A DNA stretch of 10,493 bases from Chryseobacterium sp. Lineage in GTDB: Bacteria; Bacteroidota; Bacteroidia; Flavobacteriales; Weeksellaceae. The DNA is taken from contig JASLCD010000267.1 in assembly GCA_030146295.1 (NCBI GenBank), forward strand, positions 1 to 10,493. Reading direction: 5' to 3'. Under the pieces are notes generated by a model, which was not told where the DNA came from, did not search any database, and worked only from the letters and a program-made list of their open reading frames with translations. Within the stretch, counting starts at the first letter, position 1, and each line of letters begins with the position of its first letter. This document shows, piece by piece, positions 1 through 7,102 of this stretch. The translations under genes were made by a program, and so were the position numbers.

Positions 1-784
1 GCAAGTTAATATTATTCTTTGTTAAATTCTGAATAAATCTCTCTTCAAAATGAGGGTAAGCTTTCGCAATATTTCCTCCTATAACTAAAACTTCCGGTTT
101 GTAATAATCCACATATTTCACAATAAACTCAGAGAAAGAATCTGCATATTCATCAAATATTCTGGTTTGTATTGCTGCCGGCTTATCCAGCAACTCTTTG
201 GTCCCTGAAATTTCCTCTCCGGTAAGTTCTTTATAGCGATTCACAAACCACCGTGTCGCCAGATAATCTTCACTGATAGAGTCTCTGAAAGGTGAATCCC
301 ATAAATCTTCATCGGTAGCAAACTCCCCATTGAAGAAAGTTGTCCCCAACCCTGTTCCCAGAGTCACTCCGAAAGTACTGTTGAACCCTTGGGCACAACC
401 TCCAAATACTTCTCCTTCCATGAAGGCGGCGGCGTCATTTACAAAATGAATCTGTTCCTGGGAAATATCTAGTCGTTTTGCCAGTTCTTCTTTAATATTT
501 ACCCGATAAATATCAATAAATTTTCCCTGCTGCATCAATGATATTCCATTTTCATAATCGAAAGGTCCGGGCATTGCAATACCGATTAAAAGGTCTTTTT
601 TTTCAAGATCATGAGCCACTTTATGAATGGCAGACACCCATTCGGAGAAAATAACTTCTTTGTTATCAAAAGCATTCACATGTTCTCTTACATACGTTGA
701 AGAAATGATTTCACGTTTTTCCGGATCCACCTGAGCCAGCGTGATGTGTGACCCTCCAATATCAATTCCTACTATATTCTGCAT
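1..784 (-). CDS. ROK-family sugar kinase (partial, C-terminus beyond window)
   Basis: Likely cytoplasmic ATP-dependent hexose or N-acetylhexosamine kinase. The reading frame opens with MQNIVGIDIGGSH, the N-terminal phosphate-binding DxGG motif (D8-G11), and stays open for 261 codons to the window edge, so the last part of a roughly 290-residue protein is missing. An FVND motif carries the expected catalytic Asp (N116-D117), followed by GVTLGTGLGTTF (139-150), the second ATP-site loop. There is no signal peptide. The CxCGxxGCxE zinc site of classical ROK kinases and repressors is absent: the stretch after FNGEF (151-155) reads DEDLWDSPFRDS instead. No N-terminal helix-turn-helix is present, so this is a kinase-type rather than a repressor-type ROK. 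It is the last gene of the locus in the window, behind a terminator. By context it could phosphorylate the GlcNAc or mannose released by the glycan enzymes, but the substrate cannot be read from the sequence. Confidence 0.86.
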   Translation of the reverse strand, partial: MQNIVGIDIGGSHITLAQVDPEKREIISSTYVREHVNAFDNKEVIFSEWVSAIHKVAHDLEKKDLLIGIAMPGPFDYENGISLMQQGKFIDIYRVNIKEELAKRLDISQEQIHFVNDAAAFMEGEVFGGCAQGFNSTFGVTLGTGLGTTFFNGEFATDEDLWDSPFRDSISEDYLATRWFVNRYKELTGEEISGTKELLDKPAAIQTRIFDEYADSFSEFIVKYVDYYKPEVLVIGGNIAKAYPHFEERFIQNLTKNNINL

Positions 785-822
785 TATTTTTTATTTTTAA
801 ATTCTAGTCATTCCTCAGACTG

Positions 823-865
823 AAAAAACAGACAAACAGGAAAAGCCCCCCTGTCTGTCTGTTTT
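823..865 (-). terminator. Intrinsic terminator after the downstream GH18 gene
   Basis: A 16-bp stem pairs 825-840 with 850-865 around a 9-nt loop. On the minus-strand transcript the hairpin runs directly into a run of six U (complement of 823-828). The single position that is not Watson-Crick (835 with 855) is a G-U wobble on the minus-strand RNA but an A-C mismatch on the plus strand, so the hairpin is built for the minus direction. It lies about 50 nt after the stop of the GH18 gene and about 40 nt before the ROK start. The kinase therefore depends on read-through or its own promoter. Confidence 0.85.
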
Positions 866-917
866 GTATTTCAGACTTTATATCATTAATTCATATAACT
901 ACATCATTATCTGAATC

Positions 918-3326
918 TTACTTCACAATTATTTTACCTGTCGATAATACTTTACTGTTTGAGGATGTAATTTTGTAAATATAAGTACCGCTGATTAAAT
1001 CCTGTGTATTCACTGCATTATTATTTTGATTAATATTCTGTTTTTTGAATAATTTTCCTGAAGCATCATACAATGCCACTTCGGTTGCTGAGCTATCAGT
1101 AATCATGAAGTGAATGTCATTTCCTCTCTTAACAGGGTTCGGATAGACGGCGCTGTTTTCTTTTACCTGCTCAATATCTTTTACAGCAAGAGAAGAAGCG
1201 CAGGCAACATCCGTTCTCCAGTTGGCATCCGTCATATTGATCAGGGTTGCAAAATGGGTATTTGTAGTAGCATCCAAAGCACCTGTACCACTTCCTTCAT
1301 CCATTTTCCAATTGGCTTCAAGACCTGTGGAATTGGCAGGAACATTACAGTTATTACTCAATATTTCCTGAGGAGTTAATGCTCTTTTCCAAACTCTGAA
1401 TTCATCCAGGAATCCGTTGATAGTACGGGAATTATCATAATTTCTACCCAGATAAAGAATACCGTTTGCATTGAAATTACCTGTCACTGCTGAACTTGCA
1501 TCCAGATTTCCATTGACATAGATCTTCATGGCTGCACCGTCGTAAGTGGCAGCAACATGATACCATGTATTGGCATTAAATGCAGTATTACTGTTTAGCT
1601 TCACCTGAGATGAACCAAAACTCAATATAAACTGAAGCTTGTTATTCGCCAGATTTCCGTCCCCGAATCGAAGCATTGCAGAGTTATTATCTCCTACTTC
1701 CACTCCCATCACTGATGAGATATAAGGGAAAGCTGTTTTAAATGAATTAACTTTCACCCAGCCTTCAAATGTCATGGCATTTCCGCTCAGGTTAAATTGG
1801 CCTGCATTCAGATAATGGGTACTTCCGTTAAATGAAAGTGATCGTGCTCCCGGGCTCGTCACTGGTGCAAAGCCGCTGTTGAATGCTCCTTCTCCTGAAT
1901 AAGTACTTGTAGCTCCCCCTGTACATGTTGCCTGTACCTTCCATACATAGTTTGTATTCGGGGTAAGATTCTGTAATGAATAAGAATTGGTGGTAATATT
2001 CGGGATTTCAGACCATGTTGTGGCAGCTGTTGTTTTATACTGCAGAGTATATGAGGCTGCATTTCCTGCATCCCAAGACAGCTGGGCAGTATTACCAAGG
2101 AAACTTCCGGAAGCTAATCCTGATGGCGTAGTGCAGCCACTTCCGGAGTTAAACCTTGGTGCAAAAATATAAGTACTTGTTAATGTCGGTGAGCAGTTGG
2201 ACTGTATTCTCCAGTCATAATCTGTATTCAGGGTAAGGTTATTAATCACAATATTATTCCCTGAGTAATTATTAGCCACGTTCGTCCATACTGTGGAATT
2301 GGCTGGTTTGTAATCAATATTATAAGACTGGGAAGCATTGGAAGTCCAGTTCAGTTTAGCTGAAGTTCCTGTTACATTGGAAATATCCAGTCCCAATGGC
2401 GGATCACAGGTTTGTCCCTGGGCCCATGAATACAATTGTCCGCTTAAGAGTGTATTTTCATTATAAAGGATATTGGAACCTGTACTCAGATAGCTGGCAA
2501 CATCTGCTCCTCCCAGATCGTACCACATGAATACACCATATTGATCATTTTTAGTATTGGTTGCTAAGTTTGCCAGTGTAGCGGCTGATGTAGATCCTGA
2601 ATTGGAGTTCTGTATCCAGGTTGCAGCGGCAGAAATTTTGGATTTATCAAGAGGCGGAACAACGGGTGCATTGTATGTACTGTACATAGCGTTCCAGGTG
2701 TAGTTGATATAATTTCCTGCTAAGTCTCCATTATAGGTTTGCCTTGTTGTAGCCGGACCATAGTAGTAGAATGTAATCAGTTTATCAGGCATGGCGGCTT
2801 TCAATTCCTGCAAAAGCATTACAAAAGAGCTGTTATTGGGCTGCCCTGTCCCATTATTTCCATAGCCTGCATATTCATCATCAAGGTCTACTCCATCCAA
2901 ACCATAAGTGTAAACGGTATGAGCAACCTGTAAAGCGAAATCTTTTGCCGCTTCACGGTTTGGAAAATTAGAAATTCCGGCTCCCTGGTGATTTCCCAGA
3001 AGGTCAAGTAATACCTTGATTCCTTTTTGCTGTAAAGGTTTTACGTAAGTATTAACATCATTCAGGACTTTGGTAACGTTATTATTATTGGAGATATAAG
3101 CTCTGTTTTTGGAAACATCATAATTGATGTTGGCTGCGAAAATAATCGCAACGTCAAAAAGCTGTCTGTTGGTATTCTGCAAAGTGTAAGAACCTGCATT
3201 CAACATATTATTATTGTTTACCTCCACATAGCAGACTCCCAGCGGGTTCAGCTGCTGTGCTTTAAGCAACGGGGCTGACTGAAGCATCAGGGCCATCAGA
3301 GGAATAAAAAAGGATTTTTTTCTCAT
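918..3326 (-). CDS. Secreted EndoH-type GH18 endo-beta-N-acetylglucosaminidase with two FN3, LamG-like and T9SS sorting domains
   Basis: Predicted to hydrolyse the GlcNAc-beta-1,4-GlcNAc core bond of high-mannose or hybrid N-glycans outside the cell. Order of parts in 802 residues: Sec signal peptide ending near LLKA-QQ (1-24); GH18 domain (about 27-300); FN3 (about 308-392); second FN3 (about 398-484); LamG/concanavalin-like jelly-roll (about 496-708); T9SS type A sorting domain starting at YPNPV (728-732) and ending in IIVK. The GH18 signature DGVDLDDE spans 144-151, with D149 and E151 as the expected assisting and acid residues. YVEVNNNNMLN, FAANINYD, GNHQGAG and NNGTGQPN closely match Streptomyces EndoH as I remember it. 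The gene differs from its upstream paralog by an extra FN3 and by a changed loop at 190-201 (GPATTRQTYNGD). High-mannose preference is inferred from the EndoH likeness. Confidence 0.9.
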   Translation of the reverse strand: MRKKSFFIPLMALMLQSAPLLKAQQLNPLGVCYVEVNNNNMLNAGSYTLQNTNRQLFDVAIIFAANINYDVSKNRAYISNNNNVTKVLNDVNTYVKPLQQKGIKVLLDLLGNHQGAGISNFPNREAAKDFALQVAHTVYTYGLDGVDLDDEYAGYGNNGTGQPNNSSFVMLLQELKAAMPDKLITFYYYGPATTRQTYNGDLAGNYINYTWNAMYSTYNAPVVPPLDKSKISAAATWIQNSNSGSTSAATLANLATNTKNDQYGVFMWYDLGGADVASYLSTGSNILYNENTLLSGQLYSWAQGQTCDPPLGLDISNVTGTSAKLNWTSNASQSYNIDYKPANSTVWTNVANNYSGNNIVINNLTLNTDYDWRIQSNCSPTLTSTYIFAPRFNSGSGCTTPSGLASGSFLGNTAQLSWDAGNAASYTLQYKTTAATTWSEIPNITTNSYSLQNLTPNTNYVWKVQATCTGGATSTYSGEGAFNSGFAPVTSPGARSLSFNGSTHYLNAGQFNLSGNAMTFEGWVKVNSFKTAFPYISSVMGVEVGDNNSAMLRFGDGNLANNKLQFILSFGSSQVKLNSNTAFNANTWYHVAATYDGAAMKIYVNGNLDASSAVTGNFNANGILYLGRNYDNSRTINGFLDEFRVWKRALTPQEILSNNCNVPANSTGLEANWKMDEGSGTGALDATTNTHFATLINMTDANWRTDVACASSLAVKDIEQVKENSAVYPNPVKRGNDIHFMITDSSATEVALYDASGKLFKKQNINQNNNAVNTQDLISGTYIYKITSSNSKVLSTGKIIVK

Positions 3327-3347
3327 AGTATATCAATTTTGTAGTAG

Positions 3348-3374
3348 AAAAATCATTGGGCCGAAGCCCAATGA
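3348..3374 (-). terminator. UUCG-loop intrinsic terminator between the two GH18 genes
   Basis: A perfect 9-bp stem (3353-3361 with 3366-3374) closes a 4-nt loop. On the minus-strand transcript the loop reads C(UUCG)G, the exceptionally stable tetraloop, and the stem is followed at once by five U (complement of 3348-3352). It starts 10 nt after the stop of the upstream GH18 gene and ends 21 nt before the ATG of the downstream one. The stem is short, so termination may be partial and would set a ratio between the paralogs. Confidence 0.8.
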
Positions 3375-3383
3375 CTGGATTTG

Positions 3384-5534
3384 TTATTTTACAATTAGTT
3401 TTTCGGATTGTTTCAGGCTTCCATCATGAGATTCAAACTGAACGATATAACTTCCTGCTGAAAGTCTGCTCAATTCAATTGGATTGTCTCCGGAATTCAG
3501 TGATTTTGTGTCTAAGATTCTTCCATTAAAATCATACACCGTTAATTTTCCTTTGCTGTATTCATCAGGAACAGACACTGTAAGTGACGAAGATTTACTT
3601 ACCGGATTCGGATATAATTTTATTTGATTTTTAATGTTGGTCTCTCCCCCATTGATCGCCTTTTGGCCAGCAGTTCTTGCAAATGCTGAACTTCCTGTTG
3701 TACATGGCAGATCTGTTCCCCAGTTAGAAGAATCAACACCTGTCAACGTTAATGTCACTCCGTTTCCAGATGTATCCTGAACAGTAGAACCACTTCCTTC
3801 GTTAAACTTCCAATAGGCAGCCAATGAAGTTGCCGGGACAGATACATTACACATATTCTGGCTGATTTCGGTCTGACTTAATGCACGCTTCCAGACTCTT
3901 ACCTCATCTATTTTACCATTAAAGTTTCTTGATGTGTTATATAAATATCCTACATTGAATGCTCCGGTTGAATTCACACTTCCTGTCTGTGCTTTAGTTG
4001 CATCCAGAACACCGTTGATATAAATCTTCATATTGGTTCCATCATAGGTAGCTGCTACATGATACCAGGTATTGGCATTCAAGGCTGTTGCGGAAGCCAG
4101 TTTTTGCTGTACATTATTAATGCTTACCACAAACTGAAGTTTATTATTAGCCAGGCTGGCATCTCCTAATCGTAAGAATGCGGAATTGCTGTCGCTAACT
4201 TCCGTTCCCATGATAGAGGAAATATATGGAGAAGCGGATTTGAAGGACGAAGGTTTGATCCAGCCTTCAAAAGATAAGGCAGAGCCGCTCAGATTCATAC
4301 TTCCCGCAGCTCCTGATTCAGTGCTTCCATCCAGAGATAATGCATAAGAACCTGTAGGAGTTGTTCCTGAAGTACTGGTAAATCTTGGGGCGAACATATA
4401 CGCACTTTTCACACTGCAGTTGGTTCGGATTCTCCAGTCATATTCCGTATTGGCTGTTAAACCTGAAACCGTTACAGAAGTAGAACTGGTTGCTGTTACC
4501 GCATTAGTCCATGTTGTTGAAGAAGCCGGTTTATAGTCGATATCGTAGGTATTGGTTCCTACTGCAGACCAGTTGAGTTTGGCGCTTGTACCTGTAAGGT
4601 TACTGGTAAACAATCCGATAGGAGCATCACAATTTGTTCCCTGTGTCCATGACTGCAAAGGGCTGCTTAAAACAGTCTGCTCTCCGTATAGTGTCTGTGT
4701 TCCCGCTGAAAGCTGAGAGGTCTCATTGGTTCCATGTAAATCATACCACATGAACACTCCGTAACCTCCATTCTTAGTCTGAGTAGCCAGACTAGTTGTT
4801 GTAGAGTTGGAAGTATTTCCCATCCATATGGCTGCAGGAGAAATCTGTGCTTTGGTAAGCGGAGGTACATTGGGTGCAGAGAATGTTCCGTACATTGCAT
4901 TCCAACTGTAGTTTACATTATCTCCAACTCTTGCTCCGTTCCAGGAAAGTCTTGAAGCTGCAGGCCCATAATAATAAAATGAAATGATCTTATTCGGCAG
5001 CAATGCTCTCAGCTCCTGAACGAGCATTACAAATGAACTGTCATTGGGCTGCCCTGTTCCGTTATTTCCATATTCAGAGTACTCATCATCAAAATCAATT
5101 CCATCAAGACCGTAGGTATTCACTGTATTGGCAAGCTGTAATGCAAAATCTTTGGCTGCTTCACGTGTGGGGAAATTACAGATTCCCGCTCCCTGGTGGT
5201 TTCCAAGAATAGTGAGTACCACTTTCATCCCTTTTTGCTGCAGGGGCTTTATGTAGGTATCTGCATTGGTAAGAACCTTGGTAACGTTATTATTGGAATA
5301 CAGATAGGCTCTTCCACGGCTGGCATCATAATTAATATTAGCCGCAAAAATATTTACAACATTGAACAGATAGCTGTTCGATGTCTGCAGTTTGTACGAT
5401 CCTGCATTCAGGATGTTGTTGTTATTCACTTCCACATAGCATATTCCTGTAGGACTAAGCTGTTGTGCGTTCAACAGAGAACCTGACTGAAGCATCACTG
5501 CCATCAGTGCGGTAAGGATGGATTTTTTTTTCAT
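3384..5534 (-). CDS. Secreted EndoH-type GH18 endo-beta-N-acetylglucosaminidase with one FN3, LamG-like and T9SS sorting domains
   Basis: Same predicted reaction as its paralog: cutting the chitobiose core of N-glycans at the surface and leaving one GlcNAc on the protein. Order of parts in 716 residues: signal peptide ending near LLNA-QQ (1-24); GH18 domain (about 27-295); one FN3 (about 302-386); LamG-like jelly-roll (about 396-611, with WYHVAATYDG and IDEVRVWKRAL); T9SS type A sorting domain from YPNPV (641-645) to KLIVK. The signature DGIDFDDE (144-151) keeps D149 and E151. Downstream residues EYGNNGTGQPNDSSFV and GPAASRLSWNG are nearly those I recall for EndoH, closer than in the other copy, so this may keep the ancestral specificity. 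It starts 108 bp after the GH125 stop and is followed by a terminator. There is no membrane segment besides the signal peptide. Confidence 0.91.
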   Translation of the reverse strand: MKKKSILTALMAVMLQSGSLLNAQQLSPTGICYVEVNNNNILNAGSYKLQTSNSYLFNVVNIFAANINYDASRGRAYLYSNNNVTKVLTNADTYIKPLQQKGMKVVLTILGNHQGAGICNFPTREAAKDFALQLANTVNTYGLDGIDFDDEYSEYGNNGTGQPNDSSFVMLVQELRALLPNKIISFYYYGPAASRLSWNGARVGDNVNYSWNAMYGTFSAPNVPPLTKAQISPAAIWMGNTSNSTTTSLATQTKNGGYGVFMWYDLHGTNETSQLSAGTQTLYGEQTVLSSPLQSWTQGTNCDAPIGLFTSNLTGTSAKLNWSAVGTNTYDIDYKPASSTTWTNAVTATSSTSVTVSGLTANTEYDWRIRTNCSVKSAYMFAPRFTSTSGTTPTGSYALSLDGSTESGAAGSMNLSGSALSFEGWIKPSSFKSASPYISSIMGTEVSDSNSAFLRLGDASLANNKLQFVVSINNVQQKLASATALNANTWYHVAATYDGTNMKIYINGVLDATKAQTGSVNSTGAFNVGYLYNTSRNFNGKIDEVRVWKRALSQTEISQNMCNVSVPATSLAAYWKFNEGSGSTVQDTSGNGVTLTLTGVDSSNWGTDLPCTTGSSAFARTAGQKAINGGETNIKNQIKLYPNPVSKSSSLTVSVPDEYSKGKLTVYDFNGRILDTKSLNSGDNPIELSRLSAGSYIVQFESHDGSLKQSEKLIVK

Positions 5535-5642
5535 TGTATAATTTTTTTAAGGTGTTTTGGTGTCTGAATTTTATATAGTTTTCCCCTGACACTCTCTTTT
5601 CAGGAAAGTGCCTCAGATGAATAAACCATATAAAAGGGAGGG

Positions 5643-7070
5643 CTATGTCAGTAGCTCAGGGTTTTCGTTAAAGGTTTTCCATAACAATTCGCCAAATAAA
5701 GTATTTGCCCATGCAAACCATTCTCTGGTGAACTTTTTGTCGTTGTCTTTATGGAAGGATTCATGCATAAAGCCTGTTCCTCCGTGCGTTTTCTGTAAGG
5801 TATCGATACACCATCTGATCTCACTTTTGTCTTTTGTAGTGAGTGCCTTCATTATGATACTCATTGGCCAGATCATGTCAAGTCCGATATGCGGACCTCC
5901 TATCCCTTCTGCCAGTTTACCTTTGAAGAAAAACGGATTATTTTCTGACCACACGAATTTTCTTGTATTCAAATACACAGGGTCGTCTGCTTTCACCGCA
6001 TCCAGATAAGGTAATCCTAATAAGCTTGGACAGTTTGCATCATCCATCAGGTTATAACTCCCAAAGCCATTCACTTCAAAAGCATATATCTTTCCAAATT
6101 CAGGATGATTATAAATTCCGTATTTTTTGATAGCTGCCTCTACTTCATCAGCAAGGCTGTTGAGCTGTTGAGCCAGCGTTTTTTCATTTTTAATCTGAGA
6201 CACCATTTCCGCAGCCTGACGTAAGCTGACTACAGCAAATAAGTTAGACGGAATCAGGAATCCATAGATAGTTGCATCATCACTTGGACGGAACATAGAG
6301 CTGATAAGACCTACCGGTTTTGTTGGATATCCATATCCACCCATAGGAACTCCATCTGTTGCCCAGGCTGTTGTACGCTCAAATTTGTAAGGTCCCAGAT
6401 CATTTTTTCTCTGCTGTTCTTTGAAAGTCTGCAGGGTAAGTTGTATTGCTTTCAGCCAATTTGCATCGAAAGGTTTGGTGTCTCCTGTTGTTTTCCAGAA
6501 GTGGTATGCCAGACGGATAGGATAGCAAAGGGAATCTATTTCCCATTTTCTTTCATGGGTTCCCGGCTTCATGTCCGTATGATCATATTCTTTCCATTTA
6601 CTGATCTTCTGGTCATCATTATAGAAAGCGTTGGCATAAGGATCTTTCAGGATGAAAGTAGTCTGCTTATGGATAACACCTGAAATAAGCTTGTCCAGCT
6701 TTTCATCTTTTTTCGAGAACTGCAGGTAAGGAAAAACCTGTGCAGAACTGTCACGAAGCCACATGGCATCAATATCCCCTGTGATCACATAGGTATCCGG
6801 TGTTCCGTTGGCTTCACTATAGAAAACAGTAGTATCTAATGTATTCGGAAAGCTGTTTTCAAAGAGCCAGCTAAGTTCTTTGTTTTTCACTTTCTTTTTA
6901 AAAGCTGCAATGGCATTTTCTACAGATTCGCTGGTAAAATGTCTTTTCTCTTTTGGAACACGGACAACAGGAAAATCGTCCAAAACCAGATTTTTAGCAA
7001 AAACATTCTGAGTAAACAGCAATCCGGCTCCTGCCAGTGCACTTGTTTTAATAAAATTTCTCCTTTCCAT
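5643..7070 (-). CDS. GH125 exo-alpha-1,6-mannosidase with Tat-like signal
   Basis: Metal-independent, inverting exo-alpha-1,6-mannosidase family, used to remove the alpha-1,6 mannose from the N-glycan core. The 475 residues match a full-length family member. The leader MERRNFIKTSALAGAGLLF has a twin-arginine pattern (RRxFIK) with a weakly hydrophobic core and a likely cut after VFA (residue 25), so export folded to the periplasm by Tat is probable. Family motifs visible are GDIDAMWLRDSS (98-109), WEIDSLCYPIRL (176-187), FRPSDDA (260-266) and GFMHESFHKDN (433-443). D264 and E437 are the likely acid and base: their spacing of 173 equals that of D220 and E393 in the Clostridium perfringens enzyme as I recall it. 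The ATG lies 32 bp after the GH92 stop with no terminator, so the two are probably co-transcribed and act in sequence. Confidence 0.93.
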   Translation of the reverse strand: MERRNFIKTSALAGAGLLFTQNVFAKNLVLDDFPVVRVPKEKRHFTSESVENAIAAFKKKVKNKELSWLFENSFPNTLDTTVFYSEANGTPDTYVITGDIDAMWLRDSSAQVFPYLQFSKKDEKLDKLISGVIHKQTTFILKDPYANAFYNDDQKISKWKEYDHTDMKPGTHERKWEIDSLCYPIRLAYHFWKTTGDTKPFDANWLKAIQLTLQTFKEQQRKNDLGPYKFERTTAWATDGVPMGGYGYPTKPVGLISSMFRPSDDATIYGFLIPSNLFAVVSLRQAAEMVSQIKNEKTLAQQLNSLADEVEAAIKKYGIYNHPEFGKIYAFEVNGFGSYNLMDDANCPSLLGLPYLDAVKADDPVYLNTRKFVWSENNPFFFKGKLAEGIGGPHIGLDMIWPMSIIMKALTTKDKSEIRWCIDTLQKTHGGTGFMHESFHKDNDKKFTREWFAWANTLFGELLWKTFNENPELLT

Positions 7071-7102
7071 TGATACTTTTGTTTCGTTTATTTTTATTAG
7101 TC

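Larger units (their letters stand above)
918..5534 (-). repeat. Tandem gene duplication of GH18 endoglycosidase genes
   Basis: The coding regions 918-3326 and 3384-5534 are direct tandem paralogs. Their GH18 domains align without a gap through at least residue 230, so the catalytic residues fall at the same positions (D149, E151) in both. Similarity extends through the first FN3, the jelly-roll and the sorting domain. Some patches remain close at DNA level, for example 2837-2868 against 5041-5072 around the codons for GQPN. The copies have diverged widely elsewhere, so the duplication is not recent. The main structural difference is one extra FN3 of about 88 residues in the downstream copy. 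Confidence 0.92.

Noticed and set aside
3060..3095. Asn-codon (att/aat) repeats in the GH18 gene as a microsatellite
   Set aside because: The run encodes a short Asn stretch in coding sequence, and the neighbouring EndoH-like VNNNN motif is conserved; no sign of slippage.
5581..5610. Hairpin in the GH125-GH18 gap as a terminator
   Set aside because: The stem is only 5 Watson-Crick pairs plus two possible wobbles and is followed on the minus strand by AAAAC rather than a U run.
5608..6009. 133-codon plus-strand open frame over the 3' end of the GH125 gene
   Set aside because: Most of it lies antisense to conserved GH125 sequence, including the FMHESF motif region; no independent support.
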